Positions 9,849 to 17,815 of a stretch of 64,000 nt of DNA are shown here, one piece after another (the first letter of the stretch is position 1; each line of letters starts with the position of its first letter). The notes beneath the pieces were generated by a model that ran no database searches, was not told the DNA's origin, and saw only the letters and a program-made list of their open reading frames with translations. The position numbers and the translations under genes are program-made. The DNA comes from Pseudomonas guariconensis (GTDB lineage: Bacteria > Pseudomonadota > Gammaproteobacteria > Pseudomonadales > Pseudomonadaceae): the NCBI RefSeq assembly GCF_015680235.1, contig NZ_JADLJL010000012.1, forward strand, positions 57,799-121,798, read 5' to 3'.

Positions 9849-11579
9849 ATGTCCGGCAATTCTCTCGAGCATGTGCTTGAAACGATGAAAGAAATCAACG
9901 TGACCCTGGGTTGGGGCGCGTTGGCTGTCTATAGCCGTGGTTGCTTGAACGACCTGCTAGAGCGCCATTACCTGGAGCGGTTGCGCGACTTGCGTTCGTT
10001 GCCGCTGTACGAGGCGACGATCGACCATGAGGGGCACAGCCGCACCCAGGTGCAGGCACTCGAATTTGGCGCGCCGACGCTGTCCTTCGCCAATGCCACG
10101 GCGGGAGGCAGGCGTGTGCAGGTGACCCTGCCGATCCTGTCGGGGTCGTACAGGCGTGAAGCGCAGAGCGACGATGACAAGCGCCACTACTTCGTCATCA
10201 ATGAAACCATGGGCTTTGCCTTGCAAGTCGATGTTGATCTGGGCGTGGCCACCTACAGGGACCGTCAGATCATCATGCTCGATCTGCGCAATGCCTTGCA
10301 CGCACGTTGCAACCTGGGCCATGAGGGCGTGACCGATGATCGCCTGGCCACCGCGCTGTTGCGTTGGCTTGGCGATTTGCCTGAATACCAGAGCGAGTTC
10401 GGACTGGTGAGCGTCGATTGCCAGGGTAATGAGCCCTGGACACCAATCGGTGTGCAGGCCTATACCCAGGCAGCGCCTGGTTCGCAGGCGTCCGACGCGT
10501 CCAACCATGGGCAAGGTGCGCTCTTGGCATTCTTCAAGGTCAAGGCAAGGGGGAGCGATGGCCTCGTGCCGACGGACGTCTTCCCGTACCTGGTCGTGGA
10601 TGAGCAGGGGGGCGAGCGTTATCCGGTGACCTTGGTCCAGGACCGGTCCCTGGCGCATCTACAGGGCAGCCTGTCAGAAAAACTGTCGTACCCGCCGAGC
10701 CCGTACGGCTTCACCGAGCGAGCCAGGCATGTGCCGTTCGATACCGTCATGTTCGGCGACCTGCTGCCACTGGGGGCGTCTTTCACCGTGGAGGCACCTC
10801 GCTTTACGATGCCTGTGGGCCAGACCCACTATTTCATTCTGCGCGACCAGCACGGCCAGGAGGTCCGCGCCACGCGTTGGACGGTGACCGGCCTGGGAGA
10901 GGCGAGTGCTGGGGAGTATGGGCATATCGACGCGAAAGAAGGTCGCTACCGGTTCTCGCCGGTTGAGCGTCTCAAGCCCGGTGGGCAGGTCATTGTGGTG
11001 ACGGCCCACTTGTACCGTGACGGCATGTTCTACAAGGCGTCGGCACGTGCACGGGTGTCGGTCCAGCTTTTCGAACTGCAGCCGGAAGTCGAGTTCATTA
11101 CCTCCAAGGCATCGGTCGAGCTCCAGATCGCCGGGGCGGGACCGGGTTATCCATGGAGGCTGTTAGGCGAACGTAACGGCCAGTTACTGCAGCACAGTAC
11201 CAAGCAAGCGGCGTTCATTCCATCTGCTGCGGCCAAGCGCAAAGGGCTGGCCATTCAGCAAGTGCGTGTCGACAGCGACCACCGTCGCAGGGCTTCGATC
11301 GTCATGGACAATGGGACGCAGCTGTTGACTGTCCAGCCGCAGGTGTGGCGAAAGGTGGGGTACCTGGAGTCGTTGCGCCTGGAGGAGCAGGACACCGACT
11401 TCATGCCGGAGGCGAAACGGCGTTGGACGCTGTTTGGCGTCGGTGAGCTGAGCGAGGATGGGCTCTTCACCGCGCCGGCCAGTGGTGCTCCGGGCTTTTG
11501 CGTGGCGACCTGTGAGATCGAGCATCAAGGTGTGGTGCTGGCAACAGGTTACAACGTGCTGCAGATCGGCAGGCTGTAG
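9849..11579 (+). CDS. P47/TULIP-like protein with Ig-like modules, short form (paralogue C)
   Basis: 576 aa. The N-terminal MSGNSLEHVLETMKEI..LGWGALAV aligns with MSGHSENELVAWLKER..FNWGMIAV of A; this and the CGGAGA Shine-Dalgarno 8 bases upstream favour ATG 9849 over ATG 9822, which overlaps the B stop. The central block GQGALLAFFKVKARGSDG (about 220-237) matches GDGALVSFIRLEGDEDG of A. C then passes straight into the Ig-like region at about 302 (MFGDLLPLGASF, then GHIDAKEGRYRFSP), skipping the second TULIP-like half and the hydrophobic helix of A. Last gene of the three-gene unit, closed by the terminator at 11611. No signal peptide. Confidence 0.78.
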   Translation: MSGNSLEHVLETMKEINVTLGWGALAVYSRGCLNDLLERHYLERLRDLRSLPLYEATIDHEGHSRTQVQALEFGAPTLSFANATAGGRRVQVTLPILSGSYRREAQSDDDKRHYFVINETMGFALQVDVDLGVATYRDRQIIMLDLRNALHARCNLGHEGVTDDRLATALLRWLGDLPEYQSEFGLVSVDCQGNEPWTPIGVQAYTQAAPGSQASDASNHGQGALLAFFKVKARGSDGLVPTDVFPYLVVDEQGGERYPVTLVQDRSLAHLQGSLSEKLSYPPSPYGFTERARHVPFDTVMFGDLLPLGASFTVEAPRFTMPVGQTHYFILRDQHGQEVRATRWTVTGLGEASAGEYGHIDAKEGRYRFSPVERLKPGGQVIVVTAHLYRDGMFYKASARARVSVQLFELQPEVEFITSKASVELQIAGAGPGYPWRLLGERNGQLLQHSTKQAAFIPSAAAKRKGLAIQQVRVDSDHRRRASIVMDNGTQLLTVQPQVWRKVGYLESLRLEEQDTDFMPEAKRRWTLFGVGELSEDGLFTAPASGAPGFCVATCEIEHQGVVLATGYNVLQIGRL

Positions 11580-11610
11580 CGCAACCCGGGCGACGCTGTT
11601 GCATCGCTGA

Positions 11611-11643
11611 CCCGCATCCACACGCCGTGGATGCGGGTTTTTT
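11611..11643 (+). terminator. Terminator closing the P47-like operon
   Basis: Stem CCCGCATCCAC / GTGGATGCGGG followed by six T. It also lies just beyond the 3' end of the minus-strand gene 11646-12056 and may serve both directions. Confidence 0.85.
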
Positions 11644-11645
11644 CG

Positions 11646-12056
11646 TCAGTGCTTCGAGGTTTGTTCCGGCAGGCTCAGCAATTGTCTTTGCTGGTTCCAA
11701 TCGAAGGGCTGGCCGTTCTGTTCGGCTTCGTAGCGCAGCTCTTCGAGCCTCTGGTAGAGGTCCAGTTCTTCGTCAGGCATGAAGTGCAGGCAGTCGCCGC
11801 CGAAGAACCACAGCAGGTCGCGCGGCACCAGGTGGGCGATCTGCGGGTAGCGTTGCATCACCTGGCAAATCAGGTCTTGGCCCAGGTACTGGCTTTGCAG
11901 CGGGTCCTGGGGCAGCAGGACGAGCAGCTCGTCGAAGCGTTCGAGGAACAGGGCGTGGCTCTCCTCCGGTACCTGCTCGGCTTCACCCAGGGCAACCAGG
12001 ATGGTGCGCAGGTGCTGGAGCAGTTGCAGATGGTATTCCAGGTACGGGTTGGCCAT
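11646..12056 (-). CDS. PA2817 family conserved hypothetical protein
   Basis: 136-aa soluble, acidic, helical protein. It has no enzyme motif, but the Leu/Phe-rich helices and the WFFGGDCLHFMPDEELDLY block are distinctive. I recognise it as the pseudomonad family named after PA2817, which sits beside a FadE-type acyl-CoA dehydrogenase as it does here. ATG at 12056 follows GAGGA on the minus strand. It is downstream of fadE on the same strand, 155 bases away, with a palindromic repeat in the gap. Function unknown. Confidence 0.75.
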   Translation of the reverse strand: MANPYLEYHLQLLQHLRTILVALGEAEQVPEESHALFLERFDELLVLLPQDPLQSQYLGQDLICQVMQRYPQIAHLVPRDLLWFFGGDCLHFMPDEELDLYQRLEELRYEAEQNGQPFDWNQQRQLLSLPEQTSKH

Positions 12057-12155
12057 GGAAAGGTCCTCGAGATGGCTGAAACGGGGGCGGAGTATACGCC
12101 GGTTGTTCGGTTTGTGCCTCGGGAGAAGGTCTGGAGCGGGTGGCGTCTGTAAGGT

Positions 12156-12187
12156 CGAGCGCCGCGCGGGCGGCGCGCGATCTCACT
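12156..12187. repeat. GC palindrome repeat, family copy 1
   Basis: GAGCGCCGCGCGGGCGGCGC followed by GCGATCTCAC. The same core followed by CGATCT occurs at 39011 and 49720. It differs from the REP elements because it lacks the GCAAGC..GCTCC core. It lies between fadE and the PA2817-like gene. Confidence 0.7.
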
Positions 12188-12211
12188 GGTACCGAAACGA
12201 CGGCGACGGAC

Positions 12212-14659
12212 TCAGCGCACTTTGTCTGGTACCGCCTGCAGAGCCTGCTTCTCGAACGCATCCACATCGATAACCTGTCGCCGTGCCGCCTCGGCCTGGT
12301 GCAACCGTTGGCCTTCGTCGGCCTGCAGCACGCCGGCCTCGACGGCTGCATCGATGGCCGACTGCCCTGGGGCGGGGTGTACCTTGCCTGCCTTGAGTGC
12401 CTCATGCAGTGCCTTGTGCAGCGGGGCGCATTCGGCGAGCAGGTCGTGAGCGGTCTGCAAGGCCGCCACCGGGTCGCCGTCGGCCTGCGGACGCATGCAC
12501 CCGGCCAACAGCTCCTCCAGCGCCGGGTCACCTTCATGGCGGCCGATCAACGCCGCCACCTCTGCATCCAGTTCGTCGCTCGGGCCGCTATGGCGGCGGC
12601 CGAAGGGAAATACCAGCACGCGCAGGGTGCAGCCGACTAAACGGTTGGGAAAGTTCTCGAGCAGCCGATCCAATGCATGCTCGGCCTTGCCCAGGCTTTC
12701 CTCCAGGGCCCAGCGCAGCAGGGGCTGCATGTGCGCCGGCGACCCCAGGTCGTGGTAGCGCTTGAGCGCTGCCGAACTCAGGTACAAGTAGCTCAGCACA
12801 TCGCCCAGCCGTGCGCTGAGGCGCTCACGGCGCTTGAGCGAGCCGCCCAGCAACATCATCGAAAGGTCGGCCAGCAGGGCGAAGGCGGCGGCCTGGCGAT
12901 TCAAGGCTCGGAAGTACCCTTGGCTCAGCGCATCCCCCGGCACCTTCTCGAAGTGGCCCAGGCCCAGCCCAAGTACCCAGGTGCTGGCGGCGTTGCCTGC
13001 GGCGAACAGGATGTGCTTGATCAGCAGGTCGTCGAACGCTTTCAAGGCCTGTTCCGGGTCCTGGCGACCGACGAGGGCCATTTCATCCAGCACGAACGGA
13101 TGGCAACGAATAGCGCCCTGGCCAAAGATCATCAGGTTGCGCGACAGGATGTTGGCCCCTTCCACGGTGATGAAGATCGGTGCACCCAGCCAGTTGCGTG
13201 CCAGGTAATTGTTCGGGCCCATGATGATGCCTTTGCCACCGTGCACGTCCATGGCGTGCTGGATGCATTCACGTCCGCGTTCGGTGAGGTGGTACTTGAG
13301 GATGGCCGACAGCACCGAAGGCTTTTCGCCCAGGTCCACGGCCAGGGCGGTGAGCAGGCGCGCGCTGTCCATCAGCCAGGCGTTGCCGCCAATGCGTGCC
13401 AGGGATTCCTGGATGCCCTCGAAGGCCGCCAGGGGCACGTTGAACTGCTCGCGGATGCTGGCGTATTGGCCAGTCACGAGGCTGGTGTACTTGGCCGCCC
13501 CGGTGCCCACCGCCGGCAGCGAGATGGAGCGGCCCACGGACAGGCAGTTCATCAGCATCATCCAGCCCTTGCCGAGCATGGCCTGGCCGCCGATGAGAAA
13601 ATCCAGGGGAATGAACACGTCCTTGCCGCTGTTGGGCCCGTTCATGAAGGCCGCGCCCAGGGGCAGGTGGCGCTTGCCGATTTCAACGCCTGGCAGGTCG
13701 GTGGGGATCAGCGCCAGGCTGATGCCCAGGTCTTCTGCTTCGCCTATCAGGTGGTCCGGGTCATGGGCCTTGAACGCCAGGCCAAGCAAGGTGGCCACCG
13801 GGCCGAGGGTGATGTAGCGCTTTTCCCAGTTCAGGCGCAGGCCGATGACCTCCTCGCCCTGCCATTGGCCTTTGCAGATCACGCCGGTGTCCGGCATGGC
13901 GCCTGCGTCGGAGCCTGCCAACGGGCCGGTGAGGGCGAAGCAGGGGATCTCCTCGCCACGCGCCAGCCGTGGTAGGTAGTGGTTGCGTTGCTCGTCGGTA
14001 CCGTAATGCAGCAACAGCTCGGCCGGGCCCAGGGAATTGGGCACCATCACCGTGGAGGCCAGGTCGCCGCTGCGGGTGGCCAGCTTCATGGCCACTTGGG
14101 AATGGGCGTAGGCGCTAAAGCCTTTGCCGCCGTATTCCTTTGGAATGATCAGGGCGAAGAAGCCCTGTTCCTTGATGTACGCCCAGGCCTGCGGCGGCAG
14201 GTCCAGGTCCTGGCCGATCTGCCAGTCGCTGACCATTGCGCAGAGGGTCTCGGTAGGGCCGTCGATGAAAGCTTGTTCTTCGTCGGTGAGCTTGGGTACC
14301 GGGTAGTCGAGCAAGGTGTGCCAGTCCGGGCGGCCGCTGAACAACTGGCCGTCCCACCAGACGGTGCCTGCGTCGATCGCCTCGCGCTCGGTTTGCGACA
14401 TCGGTGGCAGGGTGCGCTGGAACCAGCGGAACACCGGTGCCGTGAACAGTCTTCGGCGCCAGTCGTGCAGTACCAGAAAGGCGGTCTTGCAGGCCAGGGC
14501 CAGCCAAAGCACGGCCAGCAGCCACCCTGGTGCATCACTCCAGATACCCATCGCCAGTACGTAGAGCGCGACAACTCCGAGGATTTGCAAGGGCGCCAGG
14601 CGCCTGTGCACGAGGTACGCCGTACCGACCACCAGTATCGCCAACCACAACAGCCACAT
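12212..14659 (-). CDS. fadE: FadE-type acyl-CoA dehydrogenase
   Basis: First step of fatty-acid beta-oxidation: FAD-dependent alpha,beta-dehydrogenation of acyl-CoA at the inner membrane. 815 aa, matching the ~814 aa of E. coli FadE. Two to three N-terminal hydrophobic helices (about 2-70) are followed by the dehydrogenase core: GPAELLLHYGTDEQRNHYLP, CFALTGPLAGSDAG (flavin site), LGKGWMMLMNCLSVGR, then HAMDVHGGKGIIMGPNNYLA. A FadE-specific helical C-terminal domain follows. ATG 14659 has GAGGA upstream. It runs convergently towards the P47-like operon and divergently from the 14888 gene. The symbol is used in the family sense; pseudomonads have several paralogues. Confidence 0.88.
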   Translation of the reverse strand: MWLLWLAILVVGTAYLVHRRLAPLQILGVVALYVLAMGIWSDAPGWLLAVLWLALACKTAFLVLHDWRRRLFTAPVFRWFQRTLPPMSQTEREAIDAGTVWWDGQLFSGRPDWHTLLDYPVPKLTDEEQAFIDGPTETLCAMVSDWQIGQDLDLPPQAWAYIKEQGFFALIIPKEYGGKGFSAYAHSQVAMKLATRSGDLASTVMVPNSLGPAELLLHYGTDEQRNHYLPRLARGEEIPCFALTGPLAGSDAGAMPDTGVICKGQWQGEEVIGLRLNWEKRYITLGPVATLLGLAFKAHDPDHLIGEAEDLGISLALIPTDLPGVEIGKRHLPLGAAFMNGPNSGKDVFIPLDFLIGGQAMLGKGWMMLMNCLSVGRSISLPAVGTGAAKYTSLVTGQYASIREQFNVPLAAFEGIQESLARIGGNAWLMDSARLLTALAVDLGEKPSVLSAILKYHLTERGRECIQHAMDVHGGKGIIMGPNNYLARNWLGAPIFITVEGANILSRNLMIFGQGAIRCHPFVLDEMALVGRQDPEQALKAFDDLLIKHILFAAGNAASTWVLGLGLGHFEKVPGDALSQGYFRALNRQAAAFALLADLSMMLLGGSLKRRERLSARLGDVLSYLYLSSAALKRYHDLGSPAHMQPLLRWALEESLGKAEHALDRLLENFPNRLVGCTLRVLVFPFGRRHSGPSDELDAEVAALIGRHEGDPALEELLAGCMRPQADGDPVAALQTAHDLLAECAPLHKALHEALKAGKVHPAPGQSAIDAAVEAGVLQADEGQRLHQAEAARRQVIDVDAFEKQALQAVPDKVR

Positions 14660-14887
14660 AGGTCTTCCTCCATGGAAACTTGGGTTAGAACACCCCTACA
14701 GCTTAGCCACGCATCGCGGGGCGTTCTCGACAAGACCTGCATTCGGCCCGAAGGTTGCGCACGGGCGCGCTTCCTGCTGGTGTCCTGGCAGGTTTGCCAG
14801 CTGTTTCGGCATTGGGCGCGGGTGTAGAACAACGGCCTCATCGCTGCCATCCGGGCAGTGTCCACATGCCTGTCAGAAGGATGTTCC

Positions 14888-16621
14888 ATGTTCAACGACA
14901 ATGACTTCGCAGCCCCCGTGATTCCCGCGCTGGAAGGGGGTGAATCGCTCGACCTGGGGGCGTTGGAGGGTAAGGATCTCGAGGTGCTGTTCACCTATGC
15001 CCATATCAACGTGGGCGATTATTACCAGGTCAGGTTTCACGCTCGCACGGCGGGGGAGCAGACCGTTGATGTAAAAAAAGTCGAAAAGATCGAACGACTG
15101 GATGAGCGTAACTATGCCAGGACCACGATCTCGATCGAAACACTGTCGCAATGCTCGGGCGGTTGGGCGTTCGTATCGATTGGCCAGGATACCGGCTTTG
15201 GCGAAATCACATCGGAGTCAGGCCTGCAGTTCTTCTATGTGGACAAAGCCGTGGCGAAGGTCAGGGCGCTTCCGCCTGCTCAATTGATCGGCCATGACCG
15301 GACTATCGATCTGGGGCGGACATTCGGCGATGTGGTCGTCCAGACCGGACCTTATCCCGCCATGGCGTCGGGTGACCAAGTCACCCTGACCTGGCAAGGT
15401 GTGACCGAACATAGCGAGCCACTTGGCCCGGTGAGCCTGCAGCGAGCGATCGGTCGCGAGGACATCGGCAAGCCGCTGAGCTGGGCCCTGGACGGCAATG
15501 AACTGCGCTTGGCTGACAATGGTCAGGGAGAACTGTATTACAGCATCGAATATGCCGATTCGCTGGCCCGCAGCGAGTCTCCTAGGCAATCGGTACGTAT
15601 CGCCCACGGTGTGCCTGAGGCGCCCAGGTTGGACAAGCCAAGCATCGAGGGCTTGAGCGGAGACCGGCTGGAGCCGGACGACTATCCCGACGGTGCCGTT
15701 GTACGGATCGAGGACTATGGCATGCAACTGGACGACGAGATCGTGCTGCATGCGCGGGGGCGCGAGCGAGTAACCCAGGCGGTGCGCGTCGATGTGAGCA
15801 TCTTGCAAAGTGGGAAGATCCGCTTCGGTTTGCCCCATGGCTGGCTGAAGGCCAATGCGGGTGGGCGGGTTACGCTTGGCTATCAATGGAGCCGGCCGGA
15901 TGCCTCGGGTATCTCCGAATCGCTGTCACTGGTCGTTGGCCAGGAGCCGGTTCTGCTTTTCGTGACCATCGCCGCTGCTGTGTCCGAGGGTGATGGGAAG
16001 GGGCGTTTGACGCCGAGGAGGGCTTTCGATGTCTCCATTCCGGCCGAGGTGTCGGTTTCGATGTCCACGATGTTCGCCGTCAACCAGCTCGGAATACGCT
16101 ACGAGGCGCATAAACGTGGCGAGAAGCAGTTCCAGTTTCCGCTGGAGGTGGTAAGTGCCAACCTGGGGCAACGTCTTGAAATCTTTTACTCAAACCTGCA
16201 GGACGCTGGAACGATCGAGTATTCCAAGGCATATGACCTGGGGATCGAAAATTACAATTCTTTCAAGGCCATCAGGTGCCCGGTGGCGGCCGACGGGCGT
16301 TTGTCCTTGAAGGGCATGAACGAACAGGGTGCGAAGCTCGAGTTGCTGTCTTGGCAGTTCTGTGGCGTGGCGCAACCTGTACGTATCGACGTCGTCGGCA
16401 AGGCGAAGGAGGGCGGTCAACTATTGGTCCAGAAAGTGCGTAACGATGTGGCGCTGACTTCCGAGGAGTATAGGGCAGGGAAAGTGGAAGCGACTTTGTC
16501 CAAGCAGTTTCTGGAGCGCCTGAAACTAAATGAAAACTTTCAGATCCGCGTGGCGGTCAGCTTCGATGAGGGGCGCTCGTTCAAGGCATTTCCTACGCTC
16601 GTCCTGACGTTGGTGGCTTGA
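14888..16621 (+). CDS. Multi-module Ig-like protein of unknown function
   Basis: 577 aa, without signal peptide or membrane segment. It is built of about four beta-rich modules of roughly 110-140 residues. Module 1 contains LEVLFTYAHINVGDYYQVRF; module 2 starts near 150 with VVVQTGPYPAMASGDQVTLTW and ends LYYSIEYADS..VRIA; module 3 repeats the plan with VRIEDYGMQLDDEIVLHARG and GRVTLGYQWSRPDASG. The GD-x-V-x-x-x-W pattern resembles the Ig-like repeats of large uncharacterised Pseudomonas surface or secreted proteins. ATG 14888 was chosen because AAGGA lies 7 bases upstream; the longer frame from 14858 lacks this. It is on its own, divergent from fadE and convergent with the fimbrial operon, and may be functionally tied to the 5159-11579 proteins. 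Confidence 0.72.
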   Translation: MFNDNDFAAPVIPALEGGESLDLGALEGKDLEVLFTYAHINVGDYYQVRFHARTAGEQTVDVKKVEKIERLDERNYARTTISIETLSQCSGGWAFVSIGQDTGFGEITSESGLQFFYVDKAVAKVRALPPAQLIGHDRTIDLGRTFGDVVVQTGPYPAMASGDQVTLTWQGVTEHSEPLGPVSLQRAIGREDIGKPLSWALDGNELRLADNGQGELYYSIEYADSLARSESPRQSVRIAHGVPEAPRLDKPSIEGLSGDRLEPDDYPDGAVVRIEDYGMQLDDEIVLHARGRERVTQAVRVDVSILQSGKIRFGLPHGWLKANAGGRVTLGYQWSRPDASGISESLSLVVGQEPVLLFVTIAAAVSEGDGKGRLTPRRAFDVSIPAEVSVSMSTMFAVNQLGIRYEAHKRGEKQFQFPLEVVSANLGQRLEIFYSNLQDAGTIEYSKAYDLGIENYNSFKAIRCPVAADGRLSLKGMNEQGAKLELLSWQFCGVAQPVRIDVVGKAKEGGQLLVQKVRNDVALTSEEYRAGKVEATLSKQFLERLKLNENFQIRVAVSFDEGRSFKAFPTLVLTLVA

Positions 16622-16654
16622 GTGCGATTGCGTGGATGGTTTTTTGCATAAGCC

Positions 16655-16676
16655 CTGGGGCCGCTGCGCGGCCCTG
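16655..16676. other. GC-rich hairpin between convergent genes
   Basis: GGGCCGCTGCGCGGCCC forms a compact stem between the convergent 14888 gene and the fimbrial adhesin gene. It has no T-run on either side, so it is not a classical terminator; it resembles the hairpin part of local REP elements. Confidence 0.4.
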
Positions 16677-16703
16677 ATGCCGGTCAGGCACAGCCTTTCA
16701 AGA

Positions 16704-17765
16704 TCATTTGTAGCTGATCGTGAACCTCAAGGCACCATTCGCATCGCCTGCTTGCACCTGATCGGCTGGGTCGATCTGGTAATAGCGGGCTTTAAAGCCC
16801 AACCGAAGTGTGCCTGCGCTCAAGCTGGTCATTTCCTTTTCTTGGTCCAACGGCATGGGCGTGTCATCCGCCGCGAGCACCTGGATGCCGACGCCTTTGG
16901 CTACGCCATCCCCGGCGGTGAGGCTGAACACGCCTTTCTCGGGATAGATAGCGGAAGATCCAGCGCTACCTTCGAGTTTGATGACGACCTTCGTCTTGCT
17001 GGCCGAATCTGCCTCGCAATTGGTCAAGTCAATGAAAAAATCCACGGGCGTCGTGGTATGCCCGACGCCTGTGAATTCCGATTTTGGCCAGCTTTTTAAC
17101 TGCACGGCGGCCGGGGTGGAAGTGCCGGGTATGGTGCACGGATTGCTGACGACGCGGCTACGCAAGCGGAAACCCATGAATTCGCCACTGTCATCGGTGC
17201 TGGCCGTGAACAAAGGCGTATCGATGTTATGGACCCCGGCAGGAATGTCACCAATTTTGACCAGCTGAATACGATGCAGTAGAGAGTTTTCGAGAAGCAT
17301 TTCGTTGCCCTTCGTGTCTCCAAGATTGGCCTCGAAGGGGACATAGCTCTTGTCGACGCCGTCGACAGGGATGAACTGGTTGTCAGCTGAGCCAACGAGC
17401 GGGGCTCCGAGCCGAACGCTGACACCAATGCCTTCCACATTGGTTTTCATCAAGCGATCCCCTCTAGGGCCGATGATGTGCGAAACGCCATACAAAGTAT
17501 TGAAACTCAGCTTTATGGGGATTGCGCTGTTGTCGTTCTTACACGTGAATTTTGTACCTGAAGAGGGGGGGATGGGTAAGGTCTGAGGCGCACTAAGGGG
17601 GGCACCGAGCTCGAGGTCGGGCTTGACGTCGAGGATGTCGGGTAGCAGGTATTCATAGTTGAGCGTCCCGCTTTCCAGGGTGCAGCCGCGAGCGGCTTGG
17701 GCAAGCGTGCAATGCCCAAGCGTCAGCAACAGGCCAGGCAGTAATGCGGCGAGTGATCGTTTCAT
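16704..17765 (-). CDS. Fimbrial tip adhesin, chaperone-usher type
   Basis: 353-aa secreted tip subunit. Signal peptide MKRSLAALLPGLLLTLGHCTLAQA, then a two-domain architecture: an N-terminal receptor-binding-like domain with a Cys pair (GC at about 27, TC at about 71) and a C-terminal pilin domain from about residue 210 (NPCTIPG .. DLTNC) ending in GALRFTISYK, the typical donor-strand-accepting C-terminus. ATG 17765 was chosen for the GGAGA ribosome-binding site and the signal peptide; the longer frame reads into the usher gene. Last gene of the operon, 50 bases after the usher. Confidence 0.82.
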   Translation of the reverse strand: MKRSLAALLPGLLLTLGHCTLAQAARGCTLESGTLNYEYLLPDILDVKPDLELGAPLSAPQTLPIPPSSGTKFTCKNDNSAIPIKLSFNTLYGVSHIIGPRGDRLMKTNVEGIGVSVRLGAPLVGSADNQFIPVDGVDKSYVPFEANLGDTKGNEMLLENSLLHRIQLVKIGDIPAGVHNIDTPLFTASTDDSGEFMGFRLRSRVVSNPCTIPGTSTPAAVQLKSWPKSEFTGVGHTTTPVDFFIDLTNCEADSASKTKVVIKLEGSAGSSAIYPEKGVFSLTAGDGVAKGVGIQVLAADDTPMPLDQEKEMTSLSAGTLRLGFKARYYQIDPADQVQAGDANGALRFTISYK

Positions 17766-17815
17766 TGGAATCTCCAGGCCGTGCCCGGCGGGCACGGGAT
17801 CGAGTGCGGATATCG

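Noticed and set aside
12677..13975. 432-codon plus-strand frame
   Set aside because: Antisense to the dehydrogenase core of fadE, whose motifs are unambiguous.
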